64,000 nt of DNA from Adiantum capillus-veneris (lineage: Eukaryota; Streptophyta; Polypodiopsida; Polypodiales; Pteridaceae): positions 99,083,342 through 99,147,341 of the forward strand of contig CM043953.1 of NCBI GenBank assembly GCA_014529385.2. Direction: 5' to 3'. A program made the position numbers and the translations under genes. This document shows, in pieces, positions 1 through 10,567 of the stretch; the first letter of the stretch is position 1, and every line of letters starts with the position of its first letter. Under the pieces are notes generated by a model. The model was not told the origin of the DNA, ran no database searches, and saw nothing but the letters and a program-made list of their open reading frames with translations.

Positions 1-1074
1 AAAATATTCTTCAAGCTCATCAGACCAAACAAACTCGACTTGTTGTGTCAACTTTTGCAAAGGCTGAAGTAACTCCGAGGCTAAGTGAATGAAGCGTGAC
101 ATATACTTCACCTTTTGAATGAATGAGATGACCTCCTGAAGACTCTTTGGTGATGGTAACTCAATAAGAGCCTTTGCCTTTGAAGGATCCACCTCAATAC
201 CTTTATAGGAAACCTTGTGACCAAGCAAGATCACTTCATCTTCACCTATGTGACACTTGTCGGGGTTGAGTTGCCCTCCCATGTCGTAAATTTTTTTAAA
301 CCTTCTTCTACCTTTTGTAGATGCAATGATTTTGACCTATACATGCAGAAATCATCAATGAATACCCTAATTGACTTTCCAAAGAATGCTTGAAACACCA
401 TGTTCATGAAACGTTGGAAAGTTGCAGGAGCATTTGTCAAGCCAAATGGCATAACTCTAAAAGCATAACAACCCCAAGGAGTGATGAAGGTTGTTTTCAA
501 TTGGTCCTCCAATGCAATCCCTATTTGAAAGTAACTTGAGTATCCATCACACACAATGTACTTCTCATGACCAACTACCTCATTTAGTATCTCATCCTGA
601 AATGGGAGGGGAAAGTGATCTCTTTTTGTTGCCTCATTGAGCGGACGGTAATCCACACACCCTCCACTTGCCATTTTTCTTGGGAGTGACAACAACGGGA
701 GAGACCCACTCTGAATTCTCCATTGGATAAACGAAACCTGCTGCTAGAAGCTTTCTTACCTCCTTGAGTAGAGCCTGCTCCTTGATGACTCCTAGCCTTC
801 GTAGCTTTTGAGCTTTAGGTTTGGCCGCTGGTTTTATCTCGAGCTTGTGTTGAACATCATCTACTCCACGCACATCGGTGTAGTCTTTAGCAAAAAGCTT
901 AGGAAATTTCCTTAACACACCTTTGAAATCCTCTCTTTCATCCTTTGTAAGTGTTGTAGACAACATAATTTCTAACATTCCTTCATCTTCCACATTTTGG
1001 TTCTCTTGGGAACCTACCTCCTCCAAACCTTGACAAGAGGTCTCTTGGTTGGTTGGCTTAAACCTTACCCCCAT
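1..1074 (-). pseudogene. Gypsy reverse transcriptase, two frameshifts
   Basis: This is the RT domain that copies element RNA into cDNA. From 1074 downward come the N-terminal part with SPVVVTPKKNGKWRVC, then VDYRPLNEAT, the palm segment with FGLTNAPATFQRFM, the catalytic VFIDDF (a YxDD variant), and the thumb/connection part with LLGHKVSYKGIEVDPSKA running to base 1. Two indels split it. One is a loss of about two bases in a GTGTGTG run near 660-668, between WRVC and VDYRP. The other is in an A7 tract (291-297) just after the catalytic core. Residues around the catalytic aspartates are intact, so decay looks indel-driven. Confidence 0.85.
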
Positions 1075-1628
1075 GACTTCGATGGTGGAAGACTCCTCTT
1101 CAGTAATGATGCCGCTACTTTCTTCTTTTGAAGTGTTATCGGTCCAATCTTCTTCCGTCTCACTTTGAGATGATTCTTCATGGAGCTCCTCTTGGCGTTG
1201 CGTTGCTCCTTCATGTCAAAGAAAACCTTTTTATGATTGTCATTCTTGCAAATTAACTTTCCACTCTCCCAATCCTGCAAAGCTTGCATTTTCATTAGCC
1301 ATGGTCTTCCTAGGATAAATGGATAACCACTTCCCTTGGTCGACATAACATAAACATCCACCACCTTCTTAATGTCAAAGGCCTCTACAAAGACATTTTT
1401 ACAAATGCCTACACACCTAGCCTTGCTATTGTTTGCTATCTTGACTTTGATTTTAGGTGTCTCATGGATGTGCATGCCTAGTCTTTGCATGAGTCCCTCT
1501 GTCATGATGCAAATTTGTGCACCCCCATCCACTAGACCTTTCCTAACCAATCTCCCTTTGATGTAACAATCTAGCATAGGTGTAATGTCCTCATTCATTT
1601 CAGCTTGTGCAATTTTTACAACAGGCAC
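1065..1628 (-). pseudogene. Gypsy aspartic protease (copy 1)
   Basis: This is a retropepsin-like domain that would cleave the Gag-Pol polyprotein. An open frame of 187 codons contains LVDGGAQICIM, where the usual D-T/S-G-A is D-G-G-A, and then the second signature FILGRPWLM about 70 residues later. Spacing and flanks fit plant Gypsy proteases. The C-terminal 45 residues are rich in Lys/Arg and lead into the RT frame, with which it overlaps by 10 bases. A nearly identical copy lies at 4405-4968 because of the tandem duplication. Confidence 0.8.
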
Positions 1629-1735
1629 ACTCTCTTTTACCTTTCTCCTAGTGCTAACTACCCTTGTTAAATCCCTCCTAACTTGTGGACATAATGCAAG
1701 AAATTGAGGCTATGAGATATCAAGACCCTTACCGC

Positions 1736-2452
1736 TCATGTCTTCCAACAAGTTGTACGGAGCCATACCATGTCCAAGAGGGAAGTCTTGGAGGTCGATA
1801 CGACGTCAAGTCCTCTTGGTTTCCTTGGTCTCCTTTGCCTTCTTTTCTCGTCAATGATCACTTTGTGACGTGACTCCTTCTTTCTCCTTACCTTTTCCTC
1901 GGCCACGCTTAATGCCATTTGATTCCTGTCAACCTCTTTTGAATTTGTCACCTCTACCACATGCACATTTGGATCTGGCAGAGGTAGAACTCCTTCCGCT
2001 CTTCTTGGAGGTGGTCTTGCCCCATTTGGTCTTTGCAGAAGTCGTGGATTTTGACTAGTTCCTTCACCTGCATTCATCACTGGGTAATTCAAGTTAGGTC
2101 TCCCTGGCTCCCCACGGGGCCAAGGACAATTATACATCCCATGTTCAGACTCTCCACAATTCCAACATTGCAAGACTGTCCAAGGTCGGGGTGGCTCTCG
2201 CTCTTCTGACTTCTTTGCTTGTCCCTTTGGACCTATAGCTTGTGCAAGGTGAATTGATAGGTTGCTTAAAGATTCATTTAACTTCTCAATCACTTCAGAC
2301 GTTACCTCCGAAATCTCTCTAGATGTTGATGCTTGCAATTTTTCCTTAGGTCTGGGACCCTCTATTGGAACCTCTCCTCTTAGACACTTGAGTTTCGTAT
2401 ACTTCTCAAGTTTCAGCTGCGTCAAAGGTAGCAGGTGCACCCGCCTCAACAT
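1736..2452 (-). pseudogene. Gypsy nucleocapsid region with zinc knuckle (copy 1)
   Basis: This frame of 238 codons is the C-terminal half of Gag. It contains one CCHC knuckle, CWNCGESEHGMYNC (C-x2-C-x4-H-x4-C), which binds RNA, followed by Pro/Arg-rich sequence and a basic tail. It is one frame off from the capsid-like part upstream: the two share the stretch around 2406-2452 in different frames, so a small indel separates them. It precedes the protease frame with a short gap that contains stops. Confidence 0.8.
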
Positions 2453-2897
2453 TTATCTTGAGTGTGGGAAAGAGACCGTCTATGAACCTCTCCTTCTTTA
2501 GGAACTCTGCACCATAACCAGGGTTAGCAACATTTCTCACCCATATAACCCAAAGACATAGAAACTCTTGTTTATACATGTAGTAGTCATCTAAGTCTTT
2601 TTGTTTGTGAGAAACAATGTCTTGCCATAGCTTTTGAGTGTTTTGGGGATCAAAGAAGTATCTCTTGAAATGATTCACAACTTTTGTGTAATTCCCTTTA
2701 ACTTCCTCAGGCAAAGAGTCAAACCAAGTGCTAGCATCTTTCCTAAGGACCACCTCAAACATTTCTACACGTTCTTGACCAGTTACTATTCTCTTGATAC
2801 GGCAAGACATCTTGAAATTCGCTAAAAATAATTCTGCATCCTCTCCAGGCTCTCCAAAGAAAAGAGGATATCGAGACATTTGGCGTTGGGCCTCCAT
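2406..2897 (-). pseudogene. Gypsy gag, capsid-like N-terminal part (copy 1)
   Basis: Starting from the ATG at 2897, 163 residues resemble the retrotransposon gag domain: YPLFFGEPGEDAELFLANFK, then ASTWFDSLPEE, and later FLKKERFIDGLFPTLK. The W-F-x-L-P and F-x-x-G-L-x-P spacing is typical of plant Ty3/Gypsy Gag. The start fits the family because the structured region begins within 15 residues. The frame runs into the nucleocapsid coding sequence and then shifts. Confidence 0.8.
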
Positions 2898-3505
2898 TGA
2901 ATCAATTTCAAAGTGACAACACGTTTTTGTTTTTCTTTCTTAAAACGATTTCCACAATAATGTTTTCTAAATTGCAATGTATTCTACAACAAAATAAAAA
3001 TATGCACATCAAATGACCTATGATAGTCAACAAGAGGCAGTTTTGGTGACGCAAGAACTTCTCCTACTCTTTGGGCACCAAACATGAACACCACATGTTG
3101 TTGAAAATGGATTTTTCTACTAGTTGCAATGTTTATTCTAATGTGTGGAGTGAAATGGAAGGGAAAAACCTCTATTCCTGGGCCATTATCCATGGTCTAT
3201 GCATGACCTAATTCTTAAAACTAAACAAAAATATAGACATCCAAACTAAGGTCGTACCTAATGAGAGGCAAAATAAAAGGATTTACTGAAGCGTTTATCT
3301 CGGCCAACCTAAGAGGGCCCAAAATTCTACGAATGACTCGTTGAAACTGCAACTTAGTACTAACAATTATGTGCACCTTTTGCCTTGCAATGGGAATAAA
3401 AAGATCATACAAATTCTCGTCATTCATGCAAGCTACTTGATTATGATAAAGGCTGGGCCTACACAAAACATACACAAGCCCTCCTCAGTGGGGGCACCAA
3501 ATGTT
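2898..3505 (-). other. Gypsy untranslated leader with primer-site-like sequences
   Basis: No convincing gene is present. Two similar TTTGGTGCCC stretches occur on the minus strand, near 3055-3068 and 3485-3502, each close to a CAACA-like end. One may be the original primer-binding site and the other a partial duplicate of the leader. The small open frames here have no recognisable domain. The same sequence recurs at 6238-6845. Confidence 0.45.
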
Positions 3506-4122
3506 GTTTCCGCTCCATTTCTCCTATTTTTGGGCAGTTTTCACATCAGGTGCAGCATTGACCATGGCTGACAACAACACAGATGTCTTCAAGATGTTTT
3601 CTGCTAAGGACAGGTTGGATGGAGACAATTACCCTATGTGGGCTTATATGATGCAACACGTTCCTGTGTCAAAGGGCGTCTGGAATATTGTGCAGGGCAT
3701 TGATGTACATCTTGGTTCTGAGGATGTAGGCGATGTTGAGTATGTTGCAGGTCTTGCTGCAAGGATTTTTGCTATTAGAGTTGTTTTGCCTACAGAAAAA
3801 CAAGCTGGTTAGGATGTAAAGGATGCGCATGCTCATGCATTGATTGCGTTTTCTGTGAAGCGCACTATTGTTCCTCACATCCATTCAGCAAAATCTGCAA
3901 AACAGGCTTGGGATATTCTAGCAGGTCTTCATGCAAGCTGGAATGAGGCTAAAATTGCTTTGCTACGTAAAGAGCTGGAGTAGAAGATTATGCATTAGGA
4001 AGATGATATGGACACTTTCCTTGCTAGTGTCAAGGATATCAATGAGAAACTTATTTCTGCAAGTGAAGTCATTTCAAACAGTTCCCTTGTGTAGACTGTT
4101 CTTGTGCCTTACTAGATTCATA
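3506..4122 (+). pseudogene. Copia gag 5' fragment (copy 1 of tandem duplication)
   Basis: From the ATG near 3564 the plus strand encodes the start of a Copia Gag: KMFSAKDRLDGDNYPMWAYMM, then a WNIVQGID segment and the sequence around AKSAKQAWDIL. This copy has stops where copy 2 reads through: TGG to TAG near 3810, and a TAG near 3981 where copy 2 has TCG. It is cut at 4122, where sequence jumps after a 5-bp filler to the Gypsy RT fragment of copy 2. It is a by-product of the duplication and not a separate insertion. Confidence 0.8.
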
Positions 4123-4127
4123 GCCTT

Positions 4128-4414
4128 ACTCCTAGCCTTCGTAGCTTTTGAGCTTTAGGTTTGGCCGCTGGTTTTATCTCGAGCTTGTGTTGAACATCAT
4201 CTACTCCACGCACATCGGTGTAGTCTTTAGCAAAAAGCTTAGGAAATTTCCTTAACACACCTTTGAAATCCTCTCTTTCATCCTTTGTAAGTGTTGTAGA
4301 CAACATAATTTCTAACATTCCTTCATTTTCCACATTTTGGTTCTCTTGGGAACCTACCTCCTCCAAACCTTGACAAGAGGTCTCTTGGTTGGTTGGCTTA
4401 AACCTTACCCCCAT
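4128..4414 (-). pseudogene. Gypsy RT N-terminal fragment (copy 2)
   Basis: This is about 90 residues of the segment just before the RT palm, including KDEREDFKGVLRKFPKLFA and KLEIKPAAKPKAQKL, nearly identical to copy 1. It stops at the duplication border (4128), so this copy has no RT core and cannot encode an active enzyme. Confidence 0.8.
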
Positions 4415-4968
4415 GACTTCGATGGTGGAAGACTCCTCTTCAGTAATGATGCCGCTACTTTCTTCTTTTGAAGTGTTATCGGTCCAATCTTCTTCCGTCT
4501 CACTTTGAGATGATTCTTCATGGAGCTCCTCTTGGCGTTGCGTTGCTCCTTCATGTCAAAGAAAACCTTTTTATGATTGTCATTCTTGCAAATTAATTTT
4601 CCACTCTCCCAATCCTGCAAAGCTTGCATTTTCATTAGCCATGGTCTTCCTAGGATAAATGGATAACCACTTCCCTTGGTCGACATAACATAAACATCCA
4701 CCACCTTCTTAATGTCAAAGGCCTCTACAAAGACATTTTTACAAATGCCTACACACCTAGCCTTGCTATTGTTTGCTATCTTGACTTTGATTTTAGGTGT
4801 CTCATGGATGTGCATGCCTAGTCTTTGCATGAGTCCCTCTGTCATGATGCAAATTTGTGCACCCCCATCCACTAGACCTTTCCTAACCAATCTCCCTTTG
4901 ATGTAACAATCTAGCATAGGTGTAATGTCCTCATTCATTTCAGCTTGTGCAATTTTTACAACAGGCAC
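4405..4968 (-). pseudogene. Gypsy aspartic protease (copy 2)
   Basis: This is the second copy of the 187-codon protease-like frame, with the same D-G-G-A active-site variant and ILGRPW signature as at 1065-1628. No amino-acid change was seen between copies in this frame, which supports a recent duplication. Confidence 0.8.
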
Positions 4969-5075
4969 ACTCTCTTTTACCTTTCTCCTAGTGCTAACTA
5001 CCCTTGTTAAATCCCTCCTAACTTGTGGACATAATGCAAGAAATTGAGGCTATGAGATATCAAGACCCTTACCGC

Positions 5076-5792
5076 TCATGTCTTCCAACAAGTTGTACGG
5101 AGCCATACCATGTCCAAGAGGGAAGTCTTGGAGGTCGATACGATGTCAAGTCCTCTTGGTTTCCTTGGTCTCCTTTGCCTTCTTTTCTCGTCAATGATCA
5201 CTTTGTGACGTGACTCCTTCTTTCTCCTTACCTTTTCCTCGGCCACGCTTAATGCCATTTGATTCCTGTCAACCTCTTTTGAATTTGTCACCTCTACCAC
5301 ATGCACATTTGGATCTGGCAGAGGTAGAACTCCTTCCGCTCCTCTTGGAGGTGGTCTTGCCCCATTTGGTCTTTGCAGAAGTCGTGGTTTTTGACTAGTT
5401 CCTTCACCTGCATTCATCACTGGGTAATTCAAGTTAGGTCTCCCTGACTCCCCACGGGGCCAAGGACAATTATACATCCCATGTTCAGACTCTCCACAAT
5501 TCCAACATTGCAAGACTGTCCAAGGTCGGGGTGGCTCTCGCTCTTCTGACTTCTTTGCTTGTCCCTTTGGACCTATAGCTTGTGCAAGGTGAATTGATAG
5601 GTTGCTTAAAGATTCATTTAACTTCTCAATCACTTCAGACGTTACCTCCGAAATCTCTCTAGATGTTGATGCTTGCAATTTTTCCTTAGGTCTGGGACCC
5701 TCTATTGGAACCTCTCCTCTTAGACACTTGAGTTTCCTATACTTCTCAAGTTTCAGCTGCGTCAAAGGTAGCAGGTGCACCCGCCTCAACAT
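5076..5792 (-). pseudogene. Gypsy nucleocapsid region (copy 2)
   Basis: The same CCHC knuckle and basic tail as copy 1 are present. I counted a handful of substitutions against copy 1 (for example Thr to Arg near residue 19 and Pro to Ser just after the knuckle). It is out of frame with the upstream gag part, as in copy 1, so the frameshift predates the duplication. Confidence 0.8.
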
Positions 5793-6237
5793 TTATCTTA
5801 AGTGTGGGAAAGAGACCGGCTATGAACCTCTCCTTCTTTAGGAACTCTGCACCATAACCAGGGTTAGCAACATTTCTCACCCATATAACCCAAAGACATA
5901 GAAACTCTTGTTTATACATGTAGTAGTCATCTAAGTCTTTTTGTTTGTGAGAAACAATGTCTTGCCATAGCTTTTGAGTGTTTTGGGGATCAAAGAAGTA
6001 TCTATTGAAATGATTCACAACTTCTGTGTAATTCCCTTTAACTTCCTCAGGCAAAGAGTCAAACCAAGTGCTAGCATCTTTCCTAAGGACCACCTCAAAC
6101 ATTTCTACACGTTCTTGACCAGTTACTATTCTCTTGATACGGCAAGACATCTTGAAATTCGCTAAAAATAATTCTGCATCCTCTCCAGGCTCTCCAAAGA
6201 AAAGAGGATATCGGGACATTTGGCGTTGGGCCTCCAT
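5746..6237 (-). pseudogene. Gypsy gag, capsid-like part (copy 2)
   Basis: This is a copy of 2406-2897 with three visible residue changes (Lys to Glu and Lys to Asn around residues 70-76, Asp to Ala near residue 139). It starts at the ATG at 6237 and shares the downstream frameshift with copy 1. Confidence 0.8.
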
Positions 6238-6845
6238 TGAATCAATTTCAAAGTGACAACACGTTTTTGTTTTTCTTTCTTAAAACGATTTCCACAATAA
6301 TGTTTTCTAAATTGCAATGTATTCTACAACAAAATAAAAATATGCACATCAAATGACCTATGATAGTCAACAAGAGGCAGTTTTGGTGACGCAAGAACTT
6401 CTCCTACTCTTTGGGCACCAAACATGAACACCACATGTTGTTGAAAATGGATTTTTCTACTAGTTGCAATGTTTATTCTAATGTGTGGAGTGAAATGGAA
6501 GGGAAAAACCTCTATTCCTGGGCCATTATCCATGGTCTATGCATGACCTAATTCTTAAAACAAAACAAAAATATAGACATCCAAACTAAGGTCGTACCTA
6601 ATGAGAGGCAAAATAAAAGGATTTACTGAAGCGTTTATCTCGGCCAACCTAAGAGGGCCCAAAATTCTATGAATGACTCGTTGAAACTGCAACTTAGTAC
6701 TAACAATTATGTGCACCTTTTGCCTTGCAATGGGAATAAAAAGATCATACAAATTCTCATGATTCATGCAAGCTACTTGATTATGATAAAGGCTGGGCCT
6801 ACACAAAACATACACAAGCCCTCCTCAGTGGGGGCACCAAATGTT
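6238..6845 (-). other. Gypsy leader, copy 2
   Basis: A near-identical repeat of 2898-3505, including both TTTGGTGCCC-like stretches. No gene is seen. Confidence 0.45.
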
Positions 6846-6903
6846 GTTTCCGCTCCATTTCTCCTATTTTTGGGCAGTTTTCACATCAGGTGCAGCATTG
6901 ACC

Positions 6904-7962
6904 ATGGCTGACAACAACACAGATGTCTTCAAGATGTTTTCTGCTAAGGACAGGTTGGATGGGGACAATTACCCTATGTGGGCTTATATGATGCAACACG
7001 TTCCTGTGTCAAGGGGCGTCTGGAATATTGTGCACGGCATTGATGTACATCTTGGTTCTGAGGATGTAGGCGATGTTGAGTATGTTGCAGGTCTTGCTGC
7101 AAGGATTTTTGCTATTAGAGTTGTTTTGCCTACAGAAAAACAAGCTGGTTGGGATGTAAAGGATGCGCATGCTCATGCATTGATTGCGTTTTCTGTGAAG
7201 CGCACTATTGTTCCTCACATCCATTCAGCAAAATCTGCAAAACAGGCTTGGGATATTCTAGCAGGTCTTCATGCAAGCTGGAATGAGGCTAAAATTGCTT
7301 TGCTACGTAAAGAGCTGGAGTCGAAGATTATGCATTAGGAAGATGATATGGACACTTTCCTTGCTAGTGTCAAGGATATCAATGAGCAACTTATTTCTTC
7401 AAGTGAAGTCATTTCAGAGAGTTCCCTTGTGTAGACTGTTCTTGTGCCTTACTAGATTCATACCAGACTTTTGCTAGTACTTGGAGACTTATGACCCAAG
7501 GAAATCCTGAAGTTTTCAAGTTTGATGCATTATACATATTGTTGTTGCAAGAGTCACTTTCGAGAAAAAAGAGGACTAGGCAGCGTGCAATTGAACATGC
7601 TTTTATTGCTTCTCAAAGAAAGGGTGGTAACAGCAATGCGGCCACTTCTTATGGTTCTGCTGCGAGTGGCAAAACTTCTGTTCTCTGCTTGCAGCAACTC
7701 GTCTAAAAATTCTGGTGATAAGGGCAAAAAGAAGATGCGTTGCCATTATTGTAAAGCTAATGATCACTTGATCAAGCAGTGTCCTAAGTTGAAGGCCAAA
7801 GAGGCTAAGAAGAAAGAGGGTGGTTCCAATGCAAATGATGGTTCCACTATAAATGCATCCATTGTTGAGTCTCCTGTGAAAGGAGACCGTGTTGCTGATG
7901 TTGATGCAGAATGGGCTTTTAGTGCAGAGTGCACTTACAATCCTGTTTTCAATGATGCATGA
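6904..7962 (+). pseudogene. Copia gag and zinc knuckle
   Basis: The ATG at 6904 opens a Gag frame (MADNNTDVFKMFSAKDRLDG) that runs to a TAG at 7336-7338. Gag sequence continues in other frames through MTQGNPEVFKFDALYILLL near 7491, so at least two lesions are present. The nucleocapsid part near 7735-7790 has the knuckle CHYCKANDHLIKQC (C-x2-C-x4-H-x4-C) followed by a Lys-rich stretch. Gag would coat element RNA. Compared with copy 1 at 3564 this copy keeps the Trp codon near 7150, so it is the less damaged of the two. Confidence 0.85.
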
Positions 7963-8320
7963 TTGTCAGTTGTTTGCTGCAGATTCACATGTGTGGTACT
8001 TTGACAGTGGTGCTACAAAGCACATTACCTCACCTCGTGAATTTTTTACCTCTCTTGAGTCTGTCCCTCATGGGAATTCAGTCACTTGTGCCAACAATGC
8101 CTCTTATCAGGTTCGGGGAGTTGGAAAGATTGTGCTTACTGCTGCAAATGGCAGTTCCTTCACACTTGTTGATGCACTTTATGTACCTGGGATCAAGGAG
8201 AATCTATTATCTGTATCCGCACTTGCTAGACTTGGACTTGTAGTCAAATTTGTGGATGACAAATGTACAGTTCATGATCTCAGTTTTGGTGATGAAATTG
8301 TTGCATCTGGCCTTTTGTGA
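7950..8320 (+). pseudogene. Copia aspartic protease
   Basis: The reading frame contains WYFDSGATKHIT, the Copia protease signature with the catalytic D-S-G, about 100 codons before VPGIKENLLSVSALARLG, the other conserved block. The domain is colinear with the zinc knuckle upstream and the integrase downstream. A TGA at 8318-8320 ends the frame just before the integrase zinc-binding part, which continues in the same frame at 8327. Confidence 0.88.
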
Positions 8321-8326
8321 CGTGGG

Positions 8327-9400
8327 ATGTATAAGCTCACTTTGTGTGACAAGTGTGGACAAAATTTTACAAATGCTGTTGCAGATTCAAGGGCTATTTC
8401 AGATGCAAAACTTTGGCATGCACGTTTTGGTCATCTGAATTTTGCCAGTTTGCTGCATTTGCATAAATCTGATATGGTTTCTTCTTTGCTGCCTCTTGAA
8501 GCACCTGACAAACATGTTTGTGAAGGCTGTATTTTGGGTAAGATACAGTGTTCTAAATTTCCAAAGGAAGGTTCAGTTTGGGCCACATGCAGGTTGCAGC
8601 TTGTGCATAGTGATGTTTGTGGGTGCATGCAAACTCCATCCTTGGGCAATTACCTTTACTTCATGATTTTCATTGATGATTACTCCAGGCATGCATGGGT
8701 ATTTCCGCTGAAAGCAAAGTCCGAAGTTTTTATGTGCTTCAAACAATTTCTGGCTATGGATGAAAATGTCTCGCAATGTACTATGGGCACCCTCCGTTAC
8801 AATCGAGGGGGGGAGTATATGTCTCATGAATTCAATGCATTTCTGGCTAGTCCTGGGATAAAACACCAATGTACAATGCCTTTTACACCTCAGAAAAATG
8901 GTGTTGCTGAGAGGAAAAACATGTCACTTACGAAAATGGCACGATGTATGGTCAAAAGTCAAGCTTTGCCGCATTCTTTTTGGCTTGAGACCATCATGTG
9001 TGCCACTTACGTACTAAACAGGTGTCCTACAAAAGCTTTGCAGTCTGTTACTCCATATGAAGCATGGCATGATAGAAAGCCTTCTATTGAGCACATGCGT
9101 GTTTTTGGTTGTTTGGCATATGCTTTGGTGCCACAAACACAGCGCAAAAAATTGGATGATAAGGCTATCAAAAGTATTTTTGTTGGTTATAATGCTGAAA
9201 GAAAAGGTTTCAGGTTGTATCATCCGCAAAAAAAATGTATTCTGGTTTCACGGGATATAGTGTTTGTGGAAGATTCTGTTCAGCCCCTACTGTCATGTAC
9301 TAGAGACAGTAATGTAAGCTCACAGGACATTTATGACACTTTGTTGCCTCTTTTCAGTGGTGGAAATACCAATGTAAGTTCCAATGAGGCAAATGTATAG
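8327..9400 (+). pseudogene. Copia integrase, second catalytic Asp replaced
   Basis: This 357-codon open stretch carries the HHCC zinc-binding module (LWHARFGHLNFASL, then CEGCILGK) and the catalytic core with LVHSDVCG (first Asp), LRYNRGGEY and NGVAERKN (Glu). The second Asp of the D-D-E triad, normally LRxDxGGEY, reads Asn here, which should abolish strand transfer. The C-terminal part keeps TPYEAWHDRKPSIEHMRVFG and the KSIFVGY block typical of Copia. The frame stops at TAG 9398-9400 before the RT. Confidence 0.9.
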
Positions 9401-9403
9401 CCT

Positions 9404-10567
9404 ATGGGGGTTTCTGAAAATGTTACAGATCAGCCTATTTTACTGATGCAGATGTACATGATGTACTTGATGAGGAAACGACTGAAAATGAGCAGGCTAG
9501 AGGTATCCCAAAATGGCTGTTGCACACTTTGCGTGACAGTAAATTGGATGCACCTTTGTCTAGTCGTACTCGTTCAGGCTCTCGCCATGCATCTTATGCA
9601 TCAGATTGTTATGCTTTGGATGTGTCTAGCTTACATGATGTTGAGGAGCCTCTATCTTTTGATGAAGCACAGAATTCAAAAAATTGGATGGCTACCATGC
9701 AATCAGAATATGACGCACTTATAGAAAATGACACATGGGCTTTATGTGATTTTCCTCCTGGTAAAAAGGCCATTGGAACAAGTGGGTTTACAAGTTGAAA
9801 CGCAAGCCGGATGGTGAGATTGATCGCCATAAGGCTCGACTTGTTGCAAAGGGTTATGCACAACAAAAAGGCATAGATTATGAAGAAACTTTTTCTCCCA
9901 CTTGTCGTATGACTACCGTGCGTTTTCTATGTGCATTGGCAGCTCATTTTGGTTGGGATGTACATCAATCAGACATTGTTACTGCTTTCTTGAATGGTGA
10001 CATACTTGAGGAAGTTTATGTAACGTCATAAAAGGATAAGAGGACAAAGTGTGCAGATGTAGGAAGGCCTTGTATGGGCTGAAGCAATCTCCTCGTGCTT
10101 GGTATGAGAAAGCTGACACTCATTTCGTCAAACGAGGTTTTTGTAACAGTCCAACAGAAAGCACATTGTATGTAAAGCATGAGGGTGATGTACTTCTCAT
10201 TGTGGTTCTTTATGTCAATGATTTGCTGATCACTGGACCAAATAAGAGACATATTGCTGAATTTAAGGCTGATTTGAATGCTACTTTCAAGATGAAAGAT
10301 TTGGGGCTGTTGCATCATTACTTGGGTATACAGTTTAAGCAGTGTGCTGGTGGTATTGCCTTGTGTCAAAAAAGTTACATAGAAACATTGCTATGTAAGT
10401 TTGGACTTGAGGATTGCAAATCTATTGCCACTCCCATGGAAACAGGTTTGAAGTTGAGTCTACATGATGCTGGCGATCCTGCTGATGTCACTCTTTACCA
10501 AACTGCTATTGGCTGCCTCATTTATGTATGCAACACGAGGCCGGATATTCAGTTTGCAGTCTCATAG
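9404..10567 (+). pseudogene. Copia reverse transcriptase, catalytic YVDD changed to YVND
   Basis: RT begins after a degenerate linker. NWMATMQSEYDALIENDTW lies near 9690, then [61 protein letters not shown] and LYVNDLLITG near 10211-10231. The last should be YVDDLL: the first metal-binding Asp is Asn. A shift near 9795 and a TAA near 10028 break the frame. It ends in RNase-H-proximal sequence TAIGCLIYVCNTRPDIQFAVS. Confidence 0.9.

Larger units (their letters stand above)
1..3505 (-). mobile_element. Gypsy (Ty3-type) LTR retrotransposon fragment
   Basis: Read on the minus strand from about 3505 down to the window edge, the order is leader, gag, zinc knuckle, aspartic protease and reverse transcriptase, which is the usual Ty3/Gypsy order. 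RNase H and integrase would lie left of base 1. No LTR is visible. The leader end near 3485-3502 carries a TTTGGTGCCCCCACTG stretch placed like a primer-binding site after an ACAACA end, but the LTR that should precede it is replaced by plus-strand Copia sequence. The element is therefore broken at both ends, and its frames carry several shifts. Confidence 0.85.
788..4122. repeat. 3,335-bp tandem segmental duplication, copy 1
   Basis: Every landmark in this interval recurs 3,340 bp to the right: protease 1065 to 4405, gag start 2897 to 6237, Copia start 3564 to 6904. The unit begins with ACTCCTAGCC at 788 and ends at 4122. Copies differ at scattered single bases and look more than 98% identical by eye. 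The unit mixes the 5' part of a minus-strand Gypsy and the 5' part of a plus-strand Copia, so it was copied after the two elements had been joined. Confidence 0.93.
4128..7462. repeat. 3,335-bp tandem segmental duplication, copy 2
   Basis: This is the second copy. It starts at ACTCCTAGCC (4128) and its last shared bases are TA at 7461-7462, after which the uninterrupted Copia element goes on. Five bases, GCCTT (4123-4127), lie between the copies and match neither parent join. CCTTACT also occurs 16 bp earlier (4108-4114), so the filler may be templated by the flank. Confidence 0.93.
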
